In this document: piece after piece, positions 1 to 12,245 of the stretch | Numbering within the stretch: position 1 is the stretch's first letter | How the letters are laid out: each line of letters starts with the position of its first letter | Program-made: the position numbers and the translations under genes | Notes under the pieces: model-generated | Database searches by the model: none | Told to the model about the DNA's origin: nothing | What the model saw: only the letters and a program-made list of their open reading frames with translations | Assembly (NCBI RefSeq): GCF_027580225.2 | Contig: NW_027395284.1 | Coordinates: 3,630,233-3,694,232, forward strand | Direction: 5' to 3' | DNA length: 64,000 bases | Source of the DNA: Misgurnus anguillicaudatus | Lineage: Eukaryota > Chordata > Actinopteri > Cypriniformes > Cobitidae

Positions 1-510
1 AACAACTTTATTCATACGGATGGTCACAGTGGATGTTTTCTTTCGCTACTTTTTGTAATATTTTCCAGGAGGGGAAGTGATGCATGTATTTAAAGAAATT
101 GAGGCAAATGTTGGTTTTTGTAGAATTGTAAATTCACATCCATGGTTTAAATTATACTACAGTTAATCATTTTGGTTCTTTTTTGATTTTCTGTGCATTT
201 TTTTTGTTACATATGGATTGTGATGCACAAAGTTGGGGCAGTGTTTTAAGAACTATGTTCTGCTGAAATAAATAGTTTTTAAAGATAGAAATGTGCCCTT
301 TGTGACATGTAAACCTGGTAGACGTCATAAATATAAATGAGGCATAAATTCACATTCCTTCATTAAGAACAACAGGTGATCAAAATGATATTATCATATA
401 TGATACACAGGGGTGAATAAATACTCAAAAAATAGATCATATACAGTATATAGGACATATTATATATTAGGTATATTAATGATACGTTTATACATACACA
501 TACAAATATA
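1..510. other. AT-rich non-coding sequence
   Basis: I see no gene here. The stretch is AT-rich and its frames are short and without recognisable protein. It runs up to the TA target duplication of the first Tc1 element at 509-510. Confidence 0.5.
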
Positions 511-1721
511 CACTCACCTAAAGGATTATTAGGAACACCATACAAATACTGTGTTTGACCCCCTTTCACCTTCAGAACTGCCTTAATTATACGTGGCATT
601 GATTCAACAAGGTGCTGAAATCATTCTTTAGAAATGTTGGCCCATATTGATAGAATAACATCTTACAGTTGATAGAGATTTGTGGGATGCACATCCAGGG
701 CACGAAGCTCCCGTTCCACCACATCCCAAGATGCTCTATTGGGCTGAGATCTGGTGACTGTGGGAGCCATTTTAGTACAGTGAACTCATTGTCATGTTCA
801 AGAAACCAATTTGAAATGATTCCAGCTTTGTGACATGGTGCATTATCCTGCTGGAAGTAGCCATCAGAGGATGAGTACATGGTGGTCATAAAGGGGTGGA
901 CATGGTCAGAAACAATGCTCAGGTAGGCGGTGGCATTTAAACGATGCCCAATTGGCACTAAGGGGCCTAAAGTGTGCCAAGAAAACATCCCCCACACCAT
1001 TACACCACCAGCCTGCACAGTGGTAACAAGGCATGATGGATCCATGTTCTCATTCTGTTTACGCCAAATTCTGACTCTACCATCTGAATGTCTCAACAGA
1101 AATCGAGACTAATCAAACCAGGCAACATTTTTCAGTCTTCAACTGTCCAATTTTGGTGAGCTTGTGCAAATTGTAGATTCTTTTTCCTATTTGTTGTGGA
1201 GATGAGTGGTACCCGGTGGGGTCTTCTGCTGTTGTAGCCCATCCGCCTCAAGGTTATGCGTGTTGTGGCTTCACAAATGCTTTGCTGCATACCTCGGTTG
1301 TAACGAGTGGTTATTTCAGTCAAAGTTGCTCTTTTATCAGCTTGAATCAGTCGGTCCATTCTCCTCTGACCGCTAGCATCAACAAGGCATTTTTGCCCAC
1401 AGGACTGCCGCATACTGGATGTTTTTCCCTTTTCACACCATTCTTTGTAAACTCTAGAAATAGTTGTGCGTGACAATCCCAGTAACTGAGCAGATTGTGA
1501 AATACTCAGAATGGCCCGTCTGGCACAAACAACCATGCCACGCTAAAAAATGCTTATCACCCTTCTTTCGCATTCTAACATTCAGTTTGGAGTTCAGGAG
1601 ATTGGCTTGACAAGGACCACACCCCTAAATGCATTGAAGCAACTGCCATGTGATTGGTTGATTAAATAATTCCATTAAAGAGAAACTGAACAGGTGTTCC
1701 TAATAATCCTTTAGGTGAGCG
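511..1721 (-). mobile_element. Tc1/mariner element, decayed, TIRs intact
   Basis: The ends are inverted repeats of about 29 bp: 511-539 begins CACTCACCTAAAGG and 1693-1721 is its reverse complement with one mismatch (ending GTGAGCG). A TA dinucleotide flanks each end (509-510 and 1722-1723), the target duplication of the Tc1/mariner superfamily. The body holds a broken transposase on the minus strand. The length of 1211 bp is normal for a full Tc1-like element, so this is a complete but dead copy. It is related to, but clearly diverged from, the copy at 59351-60527. Confidence 0.9.
587..1536 (-). pseudogene. Tc1-like transposase, frameshifted
   Basis: The N-terminal part (1536 down to 1132) is a helix-turn-helix DNA-binding region with motifs such as LGLSRTTISRVYKEW and LRRMGYNSRRPHRVPL. 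It stops where a TGG codon of the family has lost a base just after the WTVED motif. Reading resumes in another frame, where the position after the first catalytic Asp is a TAG stop. It continues with SDGRVRIW, MVWGMFSW, the second Asp in FQQDNAPCHK and the Glu in SPDLSPIEHLG. A further shift lies after that Glu. The three DDE residues can be seen but no single frame joins them, so the copy cannot make transposase. Family: Tc1, DD34E. Confidence 0.88.
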
Positions 1722-1723
1722 TA

Positions 1724-1989
1724 ATACCTAGAATATAGGTATTTATGTAATAACTGTGCATGTATAAAATTTCGGTTTTTACTAAATGTATATAATGGTT
1801 ATTCATTCATGTTTAAGCAGATTGTAAATATCGTGTCTCAATAGCAAATTGCCATTATACACTATTTCTAAGATTGTGTTTACAAGAAAAATAATTCTGT
1901 TTATTTAAATGTTTATTTTGGTAACATTGTCTTAGCAATAGTTTCCAATAAACGAGTTTAGTGAGGTAAATAGCCTCTTGCAGAGGATG
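1724..1989. other. Intergenic AT-rich sequence
   Basis: Nothing recognisable is seen between the right end of the Tc1 element and the more CpG-rich stretch that begins near 1990. Confidence 0.4.
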
Positions 1990-2359
1990 TAGTTCGCAGT
2001 AAACACTGCGTAGGGACACTGGACTGGAACGCGACGTTTTGAGACACGGTACATCGCTCTCGTCACGTGATCAGGTTAGTTTACGAAGCCGAAATCAGCC
2101 ACCCAGATCCGCGATGATCTACTAAAATGATCGTGATCTGCTGGACAAATCTGTCAGACAGAATAATGACGACCGAACGACCTTCGGCGGTATGGCTTAC
2201 CTAAACGAGCCGACTCTTTTAATGATTTTTACTGTTTCGCGTTTTGGTCGGTGACACATTTATTATTGGGACGCTACAGCAGATCAGTGTGAAGCGGACA
2301 GAGACAAAGAGAAGGGCTTTCCATAGCTAGAATGCTCTGGGCCTAAAAGAAGCCAAGAG
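1990..2359 (+). other. aff4: Possible aff4 promoter and non-coding exon 1
   Basis: The base composition changes here from AT-rich to a mix with many CpG dinucleotides (ACGCGACG, CTCGTCACGTGA, GACGACCGAACGACC). The stretch ends in a very good splice donor, CCAAGAG|GTAAGTGG, at 2359/2360. It lies about 22 kb upstream of the aff4 start-codon exon on the same strand. In mammals AFF4 exon 1 is non-coding and followed by a long intron, which fits. The transcription start is unknown; the exon might be only the last 100-150 bases. This is an inference from position, composition and the donor alone. Confidence 0.4.
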
Positions 2360-3846
2360 GTAAGTGGGGCAAAGCATACGGTTTGAACATGAAAATTATT
2401 TATTTATACCACCAAAGTAACATGTTACGGGTTGTCACATGAACAAAGGATCTAATATCTGTTTGTGTATCAGAAATGCGAGCTGTCCAATGGTGATCAT
2501 ACTCACAGGCCATCGCATAGACAAAGCTTAACTATTTATTTTAAATAACGCACGATTTATTAGTTTTATTATCGAATTTACGTTCGCATTCGTGTGCGGT
2601 GTTTATCGCGGTTAGTTCTTTGTTTTAAAGCATGAATTGTTAGGTTTTGTCCGGATCAAAACGATAACTAGCGCTTTAGCATTTATACGTTTATATTTCA
2701 ACAGTTTATTTCTAAAATGACTTCTATCGCTTAATTAATTCGAATTCTTTTACTTTACTTTTCAATCATTTAGTTGCGAACAGCAAATTTCCAGTTATAC
2801 GTGTTGGTTATTTATATTTAGTGAACTTTTGACTCGCGCACTGCATCATGTTACGTTTCTTGATTGTGACGTGAGTGCACAAACTGTTACTATCTCCGCG
2901 TCCCAGTCCGCATACTGTCATTATTAAATAGTAGTTGAAATTAGATTTAGTATGTCCCATCTCTTTGAAAGACTTTACCATTACAAAAACAGTAACGTTA
3001 CTTGTAGGGCATAGGACGCAATGTTTCACTCTCAGCTCAAGTTTTATCTTGGCGTCTACCATCTTGACAATATGTAAACACGGCCAAAATGGCAGTAACT
3101 CGGTGAATCATCTTTTAAATATAAACTCAGTCTTAACTACATTCAAACGACTTACTGGGGTGAATTATTGACGTACGTAAAACTTTAGTTTCCGAGGAAC
3201 TTGTTTATGAGTCTAGCGGAGAGTAATAAAAGCATTTCACAGTGTTTCTATCACATTTTGATTGATTGTGTCTACACTATTTATTTATGTATACTTGAGA
3301 ACAACTGCAAAATAATATTTTTTGCGTTCACAATGTACTTGGACATCTTTTGTGTGTATTTTTGGTCAAACTTAAATGTTATACTTAAGGGGGGATTTGC
3401 ATAACCGTTTTTACAGCAGTTTCCTCGAGTTTGGTGGCCATTTTAAAACCAGAGCTGTAGTCAGGCTATGTTTGGAATAGCATACTATAACATGCTTACT
3501 GTTTCTATATCTGTAATGTGTATACTGTGTGTAGTATGCATGGGGTATCCAATGACGTGCTGTGTTTGTGTACGAGAGCACACGGCACTGGGCTGTGTAT
3601 CCCACAATGTATTTTACATTATTTAATTTAGTTTAACCAGACAACCAAATGTTGACACCGTTTTACACAAATTTAGTTTAGTAACCTAGATTTTCCGAGG
3701 TTAACTGGATGCCATCTCAACATGAAACATTCGTTGAGGTCACATGAAAGCAGTTAATGTGCTGCTGTTTAAGCATTTTGTGTTGCGTAATGCGCACCAC
3801 TTTACATATCGCGTGAAAGAAATAGTATGCAGTATGCATCACACAT
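2360..3846 (+). other. Start of presumed aff4 intron 1
   Basis: AT-rich non-coding sequence. Short frames on both strands show no known domain, and no clear repeat ends were found. Confidence 0.35.
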
Positions 3847-4364
3847 TAAAGGATTTTTAAAGGAAAAATTCCTGATAATTTACTCACCCCCATGTCATCC
3901 CAGATGTTGATGTCTTTCTTCACTTGTACAGAAATTAAGTTTTTTTTTTTAGGAATACATTCCTTCATATAGTGGATTTCAATTAAACCCAACGGTTTGA
4001 ATATCTACATTTCTTTTTAGAGAAAAAAATTAAGGTTCTAAACGTTCCCAACTGAGGCAAAGTTTTTTTCTAGCGAAACGATCTTTTCGCTTTGCACTAG
4101 CCTTGTAATGCGCCTCCGCGACCTAACATATTACGTAATCCCGGCAAAAGGTCACGCGTGACTTATGCGAAAATACCGCTCCAGTGTTTACAAGTGAATA
4201 AAAAACTACATATTTTTAGTGAAAATGACCATTGTTTCACTAGATAAGACCCTTACGCCGAATTACCACCGACTGCGGATCCGCTGCGGAACGGTGGTGG
4301 AGTCAATTGTTTTTCAGTCAAGTCAATGAGTGCGTTTACATGCACCGTCTTACGCCGATTATGC

Positions 4365-5633
4365 TTAAAGGGAAACTTCACCCATTTGCATTAAGCTTTG
4401 TACCGTTAGAACCCCAGTCATTTTTTTGAATGGTCGTGCATCATTCCCTCAGTTTCCCCTGAGAGGGGAGAAATACTGATTTCAGTGAGGCACTTCCTTC
4501 TTTCAATGATGTAAAAATCGTCATTTTGCGTCATTGAAAGAAGGAAATCCTGTATCTAGGGCTGGGTAAAAATATCGATTCATCAATGCATTGCAATTAT
4601 TTGTTTCTCAATTCAATATCGATTCATCAAATCCTACTCGCTGTGTGCCCTCTTTATAACATTTCTGCATCAGATAAGGATATGGACGTTCATTTGGTAA
4701 AGGTTTTCAGGCAACTTTGCACGCGTTTGGACATGTTTATTTCACAGACGCGTTTCGGCTTCCAAGCAAACGCGCTGCGGATTATATGAGCTTGGACAGA
4801 CTCGCGCTGTGTGCTTTCGGTGTAAGATTTCTGGATCAGATAAGGATATGAACGTTTGTTTTGTGAATGTTTCTGGTCGCGTGCTTATTTCAAAGACGTG
4901 TTTCGGTTTACGAGCACAAGCTCCAAGAGCTGAGGCAGCGCGTCTGTGGAGATATTGTGCAGGGGACGCGTTTGTGTGGAGGATGCAGGGATAAACGGAC
5001 GTCTAACTAAAGTAAGTAGTTTCTATTTTCTTTGTTATACTAAGGTGGCATTTATATACACAATAGCATATCTGAGCGGTGTTTTATATGTCTATATTGT
5101 GAGAGCAGTAAGGCCAATATAACACAGATGTAATTACAGTAAACACGAGACAAAAAGAAAATTGGTAAAACTAAATAAACATTTAAAATGCATACACTTT
5201 TTTTAAGTACTTGAAAAGACATCTGTACTGCGGATCTGAAACCGCACGTTACTGTTTGAATAAGACTTTGCTACACACCAGACCAGAGTGTTATTGTGTG
5301 TACCACAATGTAACATCACGTTTAAAAGTAAGTCATGATTGGTGTCTGTCAGACACAGTGGTGGTGGCTATTTTCTTTGTTTTACTAACGTGGCAGTTAT
5401 GTACACAATATCATATCTGAGCCGTGTTCCGATTAATGGGAGTGGCTTGCAGAGCTGTGCATTGTGGTGCATAGTGGGAGTTGTAGTTTTTCATACAAAT
5501 GTGCTCTAAAGTCACATTTTGTCTTTTCTCGGTCAAATAGGCACAAAATTCTACATTTATGTTACATTTTGACAACAAATATGACTCACTTTCCATAAAG
5601 ATTAATGTTCCTTTCGGTGAAATGGCCCTTTAA
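4365..5633. mobile_element. Inverted-repeat element with TTAAAGGG...CCCTTTAA ends
   Basis: Starts TTAAAGGGAAACTTCACC and ends GGTGAAATGGCCCTTTAA, an imperfect inverted repeat. A palindromic stretch (CCTTCTTTCAATGATG and CATTGAAAGAAGG, about 4495-4547) lies in the left part. It carries a further insertion whose left end is TAGGGCTGGGTAAAAATATCG at about 4557. No coding capacity seen. Confidence 0.5.
4557..4640. mobile_element. Left end of hAT-type element (TAGGGCTGGGTA)
   Basis: These bases match the left end of the complete element at 17147-17570 almost base for base (TAGGGCTGGGTAAAAATATC, then CATTGCAATTATTTG, then CAATATCGATTCATC). No matching right end was found nearby, so this copy seems broken or interrupted. 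Confidence 0.55.
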
Positions 5634-6625
5634 TAAACTGATAATACGTGGGGTCATGTAAACGCGTAAAACGGTTTTCTTTAATCGGGGAAAGCAAAAA
5701 CCGATCGGCACAGGTAGTTTTTTGCTCATTACCCCGATTTCCCGTGGCATGTAAACATCTTAACCGGCTTTCTCATGGTTTTGTCCATGTGCGCATGTCT
5801 CCGCGTGTGAAAGATAAACGTCAAAGCAGTTGGCAAAGAAACTGTGAAAATAAAAACTGAGGTTATATCAGGTTCTGGGGACACGAAAAGAGATAAAACA
5901 ATATAGCTTAAGACAGATATGCCGTCGGCTTTTTGATCAACTATTATGTATTATAGGCGATGACGTCACTACCTGCGAGAAACCTGACAAATCTCCAAGT
6001 CCCATGTAAACGCAGTTGTCTGCATAGCCGGTTTATCGATTTGCATGAAAACAGTTTTTTATAATAAGCAGATTTTTGATAGTTATCCGCTTATTCTGTG
6101 CATGTAAACGTAGTCATTGTGTGTATTTCCACTGACTGCGTTCCGAATCCGTCACAGCTCCGGCCATCCGCAGCCCTCCAGAACAAATACGCAGAGCTTC
6201 TATTTTTGCCGGATGCCGGACAGCTCCGCAGGGCGGAGGCATGACTATATCGCGTGATCATACCTGAATTCACGAGATTTCGTGTTGTGATCTGGGCTGG
6301 TTTGCAATCACCACGAGAATTAGCGAGACCTCATGGGTCCTCGTCACTTCAGCATGCAGCCGCTCTGCAACAAATACGGAACTGGGGGAGCCGTAACGCG
6401 GCGGAGTTAGTGGAAACCCCGCGTTATGCCTCGGTTTAGAGCCCTTTAAAGCTGCATTGAAACTGCAATTTGGACCTTCAAACCGTTGGGTTCAATTGAA
6501 GTCCAGTATATGGAGAAAAAATCCTGAAATGTTTTCTCAAAAAAATTAATTTCTTTTCGACTGAACAAAGAGAGGAACATGTTGGATGACATAGGGGAAA
6601 ATTCCTTTTAAAACAACTCCTTTAA

Positions 6626-7878
6626 ACAGTTGGTTAGTATTCCATGCTTAACGTAATCGATGTATTAAGTTAAGTGCTCCATTATTATCCAGCATAGCCA
6701 AGCTATTGGCACAGATACACGTGTGACACAGGCTTAAGGCTTGAGCTAGGATAGACCTTGTTCCACTTATGCAATGGAAATAAACACACACACACACACT
6801 TACACTCCTGCACTGTACCAGGAAGACGTGCACAGGAAGGCTGTGTGCCAAAGCACAGTTCGTATTGTTCTAGCAATATTCAAGCCAATAGCATAGTGAA
6901 GTGCTGAAGACATGCGAGTTGAGCAGAAGTTGGCCCCTGTATAAATAAGATTTAAAGCTCTTGACTATAGGCTGTGCTTCCTGTTTTATTTGTGGTCTGT
7001 GGCTTCAGTTAACGGTTTCCCCTGTCTGTGTTTATGATTAGGAAGAATGATACTTTACTATGTTTGTCTTTATGTCAAACAGAGTGAACTTTGTTAGGTA
7101 GCAAGGGATCTAGCAGCAGTCCGTGCTACAAGTATTGCTTTTTATTTAGAGAACGAATTATGTTGTTTGCAACCTCAGCAGTCCATTAGGTCACTTAAGG
7201 TCAGAATAGGTACGTGCGGTTACTGCAGCACATTCCATTAGTTAAAAGAACAAAGCTTCATCTCAGAGATATCATTTGCCTCAGGGCTACCGCTGCGTTT
7301 TGGGTCATAATAAGGTTTTGAAACACACAAGCATTCAGTTTTGAACTGCAGTTATAGACTGTTAAAGATTAAACGTCAGTGTTCTCTGTGGTAGCGGTTG
7401 TTTACCTTGGGATTTTGCTAAGAGTCACAGCTGGATGATGATGATGATGTAAGATTAAACTTCTTCTACGTTGTTTGCTCGCGAGTACGTGACTCGGGCA
7501 CACACCCTGAGCACACACTTCTGTAAGATAATTGTCATACAAGTGAAGGAGTTAATTTATGTCTGTTCATGTAAAACGGATTTTAAATAAAATAAATGTG
7601 AAAGAAACATTATACATTATGCCTGATGATAATGAAACTAGCACTCTTGTTAGTAAGGAAAAAATGTATACACATAAAGGGCAATTTTTCTTTGTCACTT
7701 TGAAAAAAGGTGTTAATCTTAACAAGTTGTTGTATTTGAGCGTAACGTCTCTTTACAGTCTCTACAGAGCTGTGCTCCTTTTGCTTACAAGGTTATTCCA
7801 GGTTGCTTTGCGCAATCGTAAAAGTTCATAACTGTAAAAAAGTCCTGGCTCTGACTTGTAATGAGCAACTTTATGGTG
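6626..7878 (+). other. Presumed aff4 intron 1, no recognised feature
   Basis: A short CA run (about 6785-6799) and a (GAT)n run near 7435-7448 are the only simple repeats. No gene or clear transposon end is seen. Confidence 0.35.
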
Positions 7879-8021
7879 TTTTCCATTGCGTAGTACCCCA
7901 TGGGTTGGGTCGGGTCAGCTCCTCTCACTTTTGGGGGTTTTCCACTGGGTACACGATAGTAGTACCCGATACCTTTTTTATACCACCTAAGGTTGGGGTT
8001 CCAAGCAAGCTGAGTTGATAC

Positions 8022-8307
8022 TTAAAGGAACAGTATGTAAGAAATTGATATCAATAAATTGTAAAATGACCCTGATATGTCACTAGACATTAAGAAATAA
8101 TTTTTATTTTAAATACTTATATCACTGACAACAGTGGTCTGGCCAGGATATTGTCATTCAAAAAGTGGAGTTGCAGCCCTCAACTGATGTTTATGTTGTC
8201 ATTTTGTGTATTGGGCACAAGTTGTGTGATTGCAGTACCAGTTTTAGCCACAAGTTTTGTGATTGCAATACCAGTTTTGGCCACAATCCTACATACTGTT
8301 CCTTTAA
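8022..8307. mobile_element. 286-bp MITE, copy 1 (TTAAAGGAACAGTATGTAAG)
   Basis: Starts TTAAAGGAACAGTATGTA and ends TACATACTGTTCCTTTAA, an inverted repeat. The same 286-bp unit occurs at 20061-20346 with a few percent differences, including the internal tandem phrase around GTACCAGTTTTAGCCAC. No reading frame of interest. Confidence 0.85.
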
Positions 8308-8803
8308 ACGTGACATAAAAACACTGTAGATCACTGATTGGTCTGAGAGAATTGTCAATACCAGCGTCATTGCTAACACAAGATTAGCTTTACCTTTGTG
8401 CTTGCGCTGTCTTGAGCAAACCTGTGCTTTGTAAGTTCACAAACTCCCTTAAAGCGATGAAAAACATCCACAGCCTGAGAATCAGGAACACCATACTAGT
8501 GTTTTCCTTGCAGTTTGTGGTGACACATCCATGACGCACACCTCTGCATGTATGCACAGCATTTTAGCAATTGAGCTGAGGGCGTCGCCGTCGACTGATG
8601 CCATGTTTGTTTGTACATAAACTTTCATGTGAGACAGAGGTATAGTGACAAACGCGATGTGAAACTGACAAATAAATGAATGTATGGAAAACACTGCATT
8701 CCAATGATGCTTGCTGCCACTTTTTGTATGATGTCACAGCAGTAGGCAGGGCAAATACAACGACACACCAATTATCCCCCCCCAATTTGAAGTGGTACAA
8801 AAC

Positions 8804-8982
8804 CAGGGGTGCCCAACCCTGTTCCTGGAGATCTACCTACTTTAGTTCCAACCCAACTTCAACACCTGACTCTAATTTTTAGTTAGCCCTGAAATGCTTG
8901 ATTTCCAGGTTCAGGTGTGTTTGGGGTTGGAGCTGAACTCTGCAGGACAGTAGATCTCCAGGAACAGGGTTGGTCACCACTG
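8804..8982. mobile_element. hAT-type palindromic MITE
   Basis: Starts CAGGGGTGCCCAACCCTG, and the right end CAGGGTTGGTCACCACTG is its inverted partner. Inner words GTTCCTGGAGATCTACC and GTAGATCTCCAGGAACAGG are inverted copies. The 8 bases on each side (TACAAAAC at 8796-8803, TACTAAAC at 8983-8990) match at seven positions, as expected for a hAT 8-bp target duplication. Confidence 0.75.
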
Positions 8983-9051
8983 TACTAAACTTAAAGCTAA
9001 CCAAGCCAAAGTAAAGTGAGCTGACACAACCTGACCCATGGGGTACTAAGC

Positions 9052-9807
9052 ACCTTTAGTAAGCTTTTCACACATGTTTTTGTTCAAATCTTAAATTAAT
9101 TTTGAAATGATAAACAGAATATATGATAGGAGAGGTTTAAAGTACTGAAGTATTTTTACTTTACTCAAGTATGTTTTTTATCTGTACTTTAGAAGAGTGT
9201 TTTTCTTTGGAAAACTTTTACTTCACTACATTCTGATACTTACCACTGTACCTTTTACTCTACTACATTTCCTAAATAAATACAAGTCTTTGTACCTTTT
9301 TAAAGGTACTGTATGTGTTTTAGCAGCATCTAGTGGTGAGAATGCGAATTGCAACCAACCTCAATTTCGAAACGCAATGAAAAGTTACGGTATCTGCAAC
9401 AGGACAAACATAGGGACGAATCACGTTCTGTAGAACAGTTTGTCTGTTTATGGCTACTGTAGAAACATGATGGCGACCTCTAGGGCAGTATTGGGGGTGA
9501 AGTGCGGCCTGCGGTGGCGTGCACGTCATAAACTATGAAAAGTATGTTTGAAGACAAATGGCCAGCAGACTCCGTTAGTGCGCTATTTGCAAGGGGAGGC
9601 AACTGATATCAGTGATGAGCCGCTAGCTTGCACATAGGACTCGGCTTGAGCACCCAACGAAGTGGCCAAGCACATATGCTCAATTGCTTCACATTTATTT
9701 GTCTAAAATCATGCGGAAAACGTGACCGTGCCGCTTTCAGCCTATTCAAAGCGTTTGGGAGCTTCTGAGCGTCTGTCGTTGCTAAGTGACCTATGCATTG
9801 CTCAAAA
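9052..9807 (+). other. Presumed aff4 intron 1, repeat-derived
   Basis: Contains TAAAGGTACTGTATGTG near 9302 and GCATCTAGTGGTGAGAATG, phrases typical of fish MITEs, but no second end was found. No gene seen. Confidence 0.35.
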
Positions 9808-10197
9808 TTAAAGTCGCCATGAAACGGAAGTAGCGATTGCCTTATTTTCCCTGTGATGACGTATATCCGAATGAAACGGCTTTTGAGATGAAATAAGGCA
9901 GGGCTGGATTTGAATTTGTCCATCGAGATCTGATTGGAACGTTTGAAGTTGGGTCGTGTTGCTAATTGCTAATCGCTGCGATCTTCTCCCGGACCCCGCC
10001 CACCTGCCATACTTTTGACCGGAAGTGAAGAGAGATCGTTTTGAGGAGGGAAGGAGATTTGCATTTTTGATTAAAGATTATGAGCACACACGAATTTTTT
10101 AAAAAATAATGAAGCTGACAGATAAGTCATTTGTTAATAATACCACAATATTAAAAATATATATATAGTTTTCATTTCAATTTCATTGCGACTTTAA
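9808..10197. mobile_element. MITE with TTAAAGTCGC...GCGACTTTAA ends
   Basis: Left end TTAAAGTCGCCATGAAACGG, right end TTTCATTGCGACTTTAA; the two are imperfect inverted repeats. The 390-bp body has no convincing reading frame. Confidence 0.6.
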
Positions 10198-10925
10198 GAT
10201 GAGCACCCAGCAGTGGAAAAAGAAATTGCGCCTATGAACACTCACATTTACTAAGAAACGTATCTTATCTTTTCTTATATTTTTACATTTCAAAATATAA
10301 GTAAGAGGTTGTTTTACTTTCTTAGTTAAAAATATCCAAAAAAAAAGATTTATGTCTGTTTTTCTGTTTTGTCTATGTAAAACAAAAACACAACAAAATG
10401 CACAGGCTAAGTTATATATTTGCTTAGTTAGCAACATGCAGCTTATCATCAAACAGAACAAACTCGAACATATGTCCTCCACACACACACAACAGGGCTT
10501 TCATGCTGGGCTTCGAGTGACACTGGTTATTTACTGCGGTTGAAAACAGCGTCTTATTTTTAAGTTACCAACAGCAACTTGCATATCTGAGGAAAAGCCG
10601 GTCGCAGGATTTGTCACTGTTTGTGTGGTAATTTTTTTGTCTTTATTTATTTATTTATTTATCTCCAATTGTAGTTACAGCTGAGTTGCGGATGTGACAC
10701 CTCACAGATTTTGTGTTATGTGTAACACTCCGAGTCCGGCATGCAGCAGTCACGTTAAATCTTACTGTCTGTCAGACGCTGACTGTGTTCGACTTCACGC
10801 GATGCCGCGTGAGCTAGTTGGCGTGTGGCGGGAGTGATTTAAAAGCATATGAAGTTTTACACTCGAGTTGCTTTCGCGGTGCTTTGGTGTCGTGCGTCAA
10901 CCAGTCTACTCTGTGGGGCTCTGTG
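10198..10925 (+). other. Presumed aff4 intron 1, no recognised feature
   Basis: A short (TTTA)n run is present near 10645-10662. Otherwise nothing beyond AT-rich sequence. Confidence 0.35.
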
Positions 10926-11478
10926 TAGTGATAGACCGATATATCGGGGTTTTTTTGCGAGTTATATGTATATCGGCATCGGCCGATACGTGGCTGATGT
11001 GTTCGCAGACTTTTTTCTGGCATTATTTACAAGACTGAGTGCTGGAAGCCGCAAGCGATTGCAGGTCATGTGACTAAAAATAACCAGCCGTTCCATGACA
11101 ACATCGAAAGCTCGGCCTAACAGCTGATCATAGCTGGACAAAATGGGTTTTTATTTCTCATCTCTATATATATATTTGTAGTAGTAAAGTGCTAGAAATC
11201 AATATCCTTTGCTGATAGTTCCTCGTCATTGTGGAGAGTGCAGTTCATGGTTCCATAGCACCCTCACCTGTTTTTATTTGTTAAATATAGTTTTTTAAGT
11301 TCAATAAATGTTACTTTTTTAAATTGAGACTTGTAACATTTGGCATCATCGTGTCATTTCTATGATGTAAATTGAGTGAGCAAAAGCAGTATCGGCTCCA
11401 AATATCGGCTCAAGAAAACCGACAGTATGTATCGGTCTTCGGCTAAGGCTGATGAAACAAAAATCTGTATCGGCACAA
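10926..11478. mobile_element. hAT-like element fragment (TAGTGATAGACCGATA)
   Basis: The left end TAGTGATAGACCGATATATC is followed by several copies of ATCGGC. Near the right (11380-11475) the words AGTATCGGC, AAATATCGGC, GTATCGGTC and GTATCGGC recur. This dense ATCGG pattern is shared with 12042-13264 and 20479-21395. The right terminus is degraded into a poly-A run and no target duplication was found. Confidence 0.5.
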
Positions 11479-12041
11479 AAAAAAAAGTACATAAAGATCT
11501 AGTATTTTTTTAAATTAAATTTAATGTGAAATGTAGAGGAGTAAAATGTATAATGTTATGTAATATTAGAGGATATTGTGGAAAAGACCATTACCATAAA
11601 TACCCCTGTGAGCAGTACATACAGGTCTATTGGTGCACTGTGTACTTTAAATGGTTTAAATGGTTCATTATGTCTGGTGGTCTGCTACTTTCCCCGTTCT
11701 AGGCTATTTATGGTGGTTAAGCACAGCGCATTCAATTCAATGTGTGTTTTCATTTTCTGTTTACTGTTAAATATTTTAAGCGAGATATTTTGTGTTGGCC
11801 TGTTCATTTTTATTTTATTCGTTTATTCGTATTTTTTTTATTTGTTGTTCTCTGTTCATGTCAGCTCTGCATGTGCCTGATTTAATTAAATGATTAGTCC
11901 ATTTTCTTAAAAGATAAATCCAAATAATTTACTCACCACCATGTCATCCAAAATGTTGATGTCTTTCTTTGTTCAGTCGAGAAGAAATTATGTTTTTTGA
12001 GGAAAACATTGCAGGATTTTTCTAATTTGAATGGAGTTTAA

Positions 12042-12172
12042 TAGGGATGCACCGATACCACTTTTTCCATCTCCGATCCGATTCCGATACCCGAATTCTG
12101 AGTATCGGCCGATTCCGATACCTGCCGATCCGATACTACTGTATTTTTCTTGAGCAATTTAAATTACACACA

Positions 12173-12245
<73 letters not shown>

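Larger units (their letters stand above)
4328..6117. mobile_element. Inverted-repeat element with GCGTTTACATGCA ends
   Basis: Left end GTGCGTTTACATGCACC, right end GTGCATGTAAACG, in inverted orientation. Further copies of CATGTAAACG lie inside the right part (near 5655, 5747 and 6002). It sits inside the foldback element at 3847-6625 and carries its own insertion at 4365-5633. The terminal words resemble PIF/Harbinger-type or ISL2EU-type fish elements, but I could not confirm a target duplication. Confidence 0.45.
3847..6625. mobile_element. Foldback (long inverted repeat) element, copy 1, with nested insertions
   Basis: The left arm (AAAGGATTTTTAAAGG, then CTGATAATTTACTCACC, CATGTCATCC, GATGTCTTTCTTC) is matched in inverted order on the right (GAACAAAGAGAGGAAC, GTTGGATGACATAGG, up to about 6625). 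Inside the left arm is the internal motif CACTAGATAAGACCCTTA, also present in the copies at 11891-14029 and 47603-48297. No transposase is visible, so it is non-autonomous. Its centre is occupied by later insertions at 4328-6117 and within. Exact termini are uncertain by several bases and I could not assign a superfamily. Confidence 0.6.
7879..9051. mobile_element. MITE-like element with TTTCCATTGCGTAGTACC ends, carrying two insertions
   Basis: Left end TTTTCCATTGCGTAGTACC and right end ACCCATGGGGTACTAAGC have inverted similarity (GTACCCCATGGGTTGG against CCCATGGGGTAC). The left part shares words with 25851-26680 (GGGGGTTTTCCACTG, TAGTACCCGATAC, ACCAGC.TCATTGCTAA). Two separate elements have inserted, at 8022-8307 and 8804-8982. 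Confidence 0.5.

Noticed and set aside
10183..10488. 101-codon minus-strand frame
   Set aside because: AT-rich, overlaps a MITE end, no domain or splice logic.
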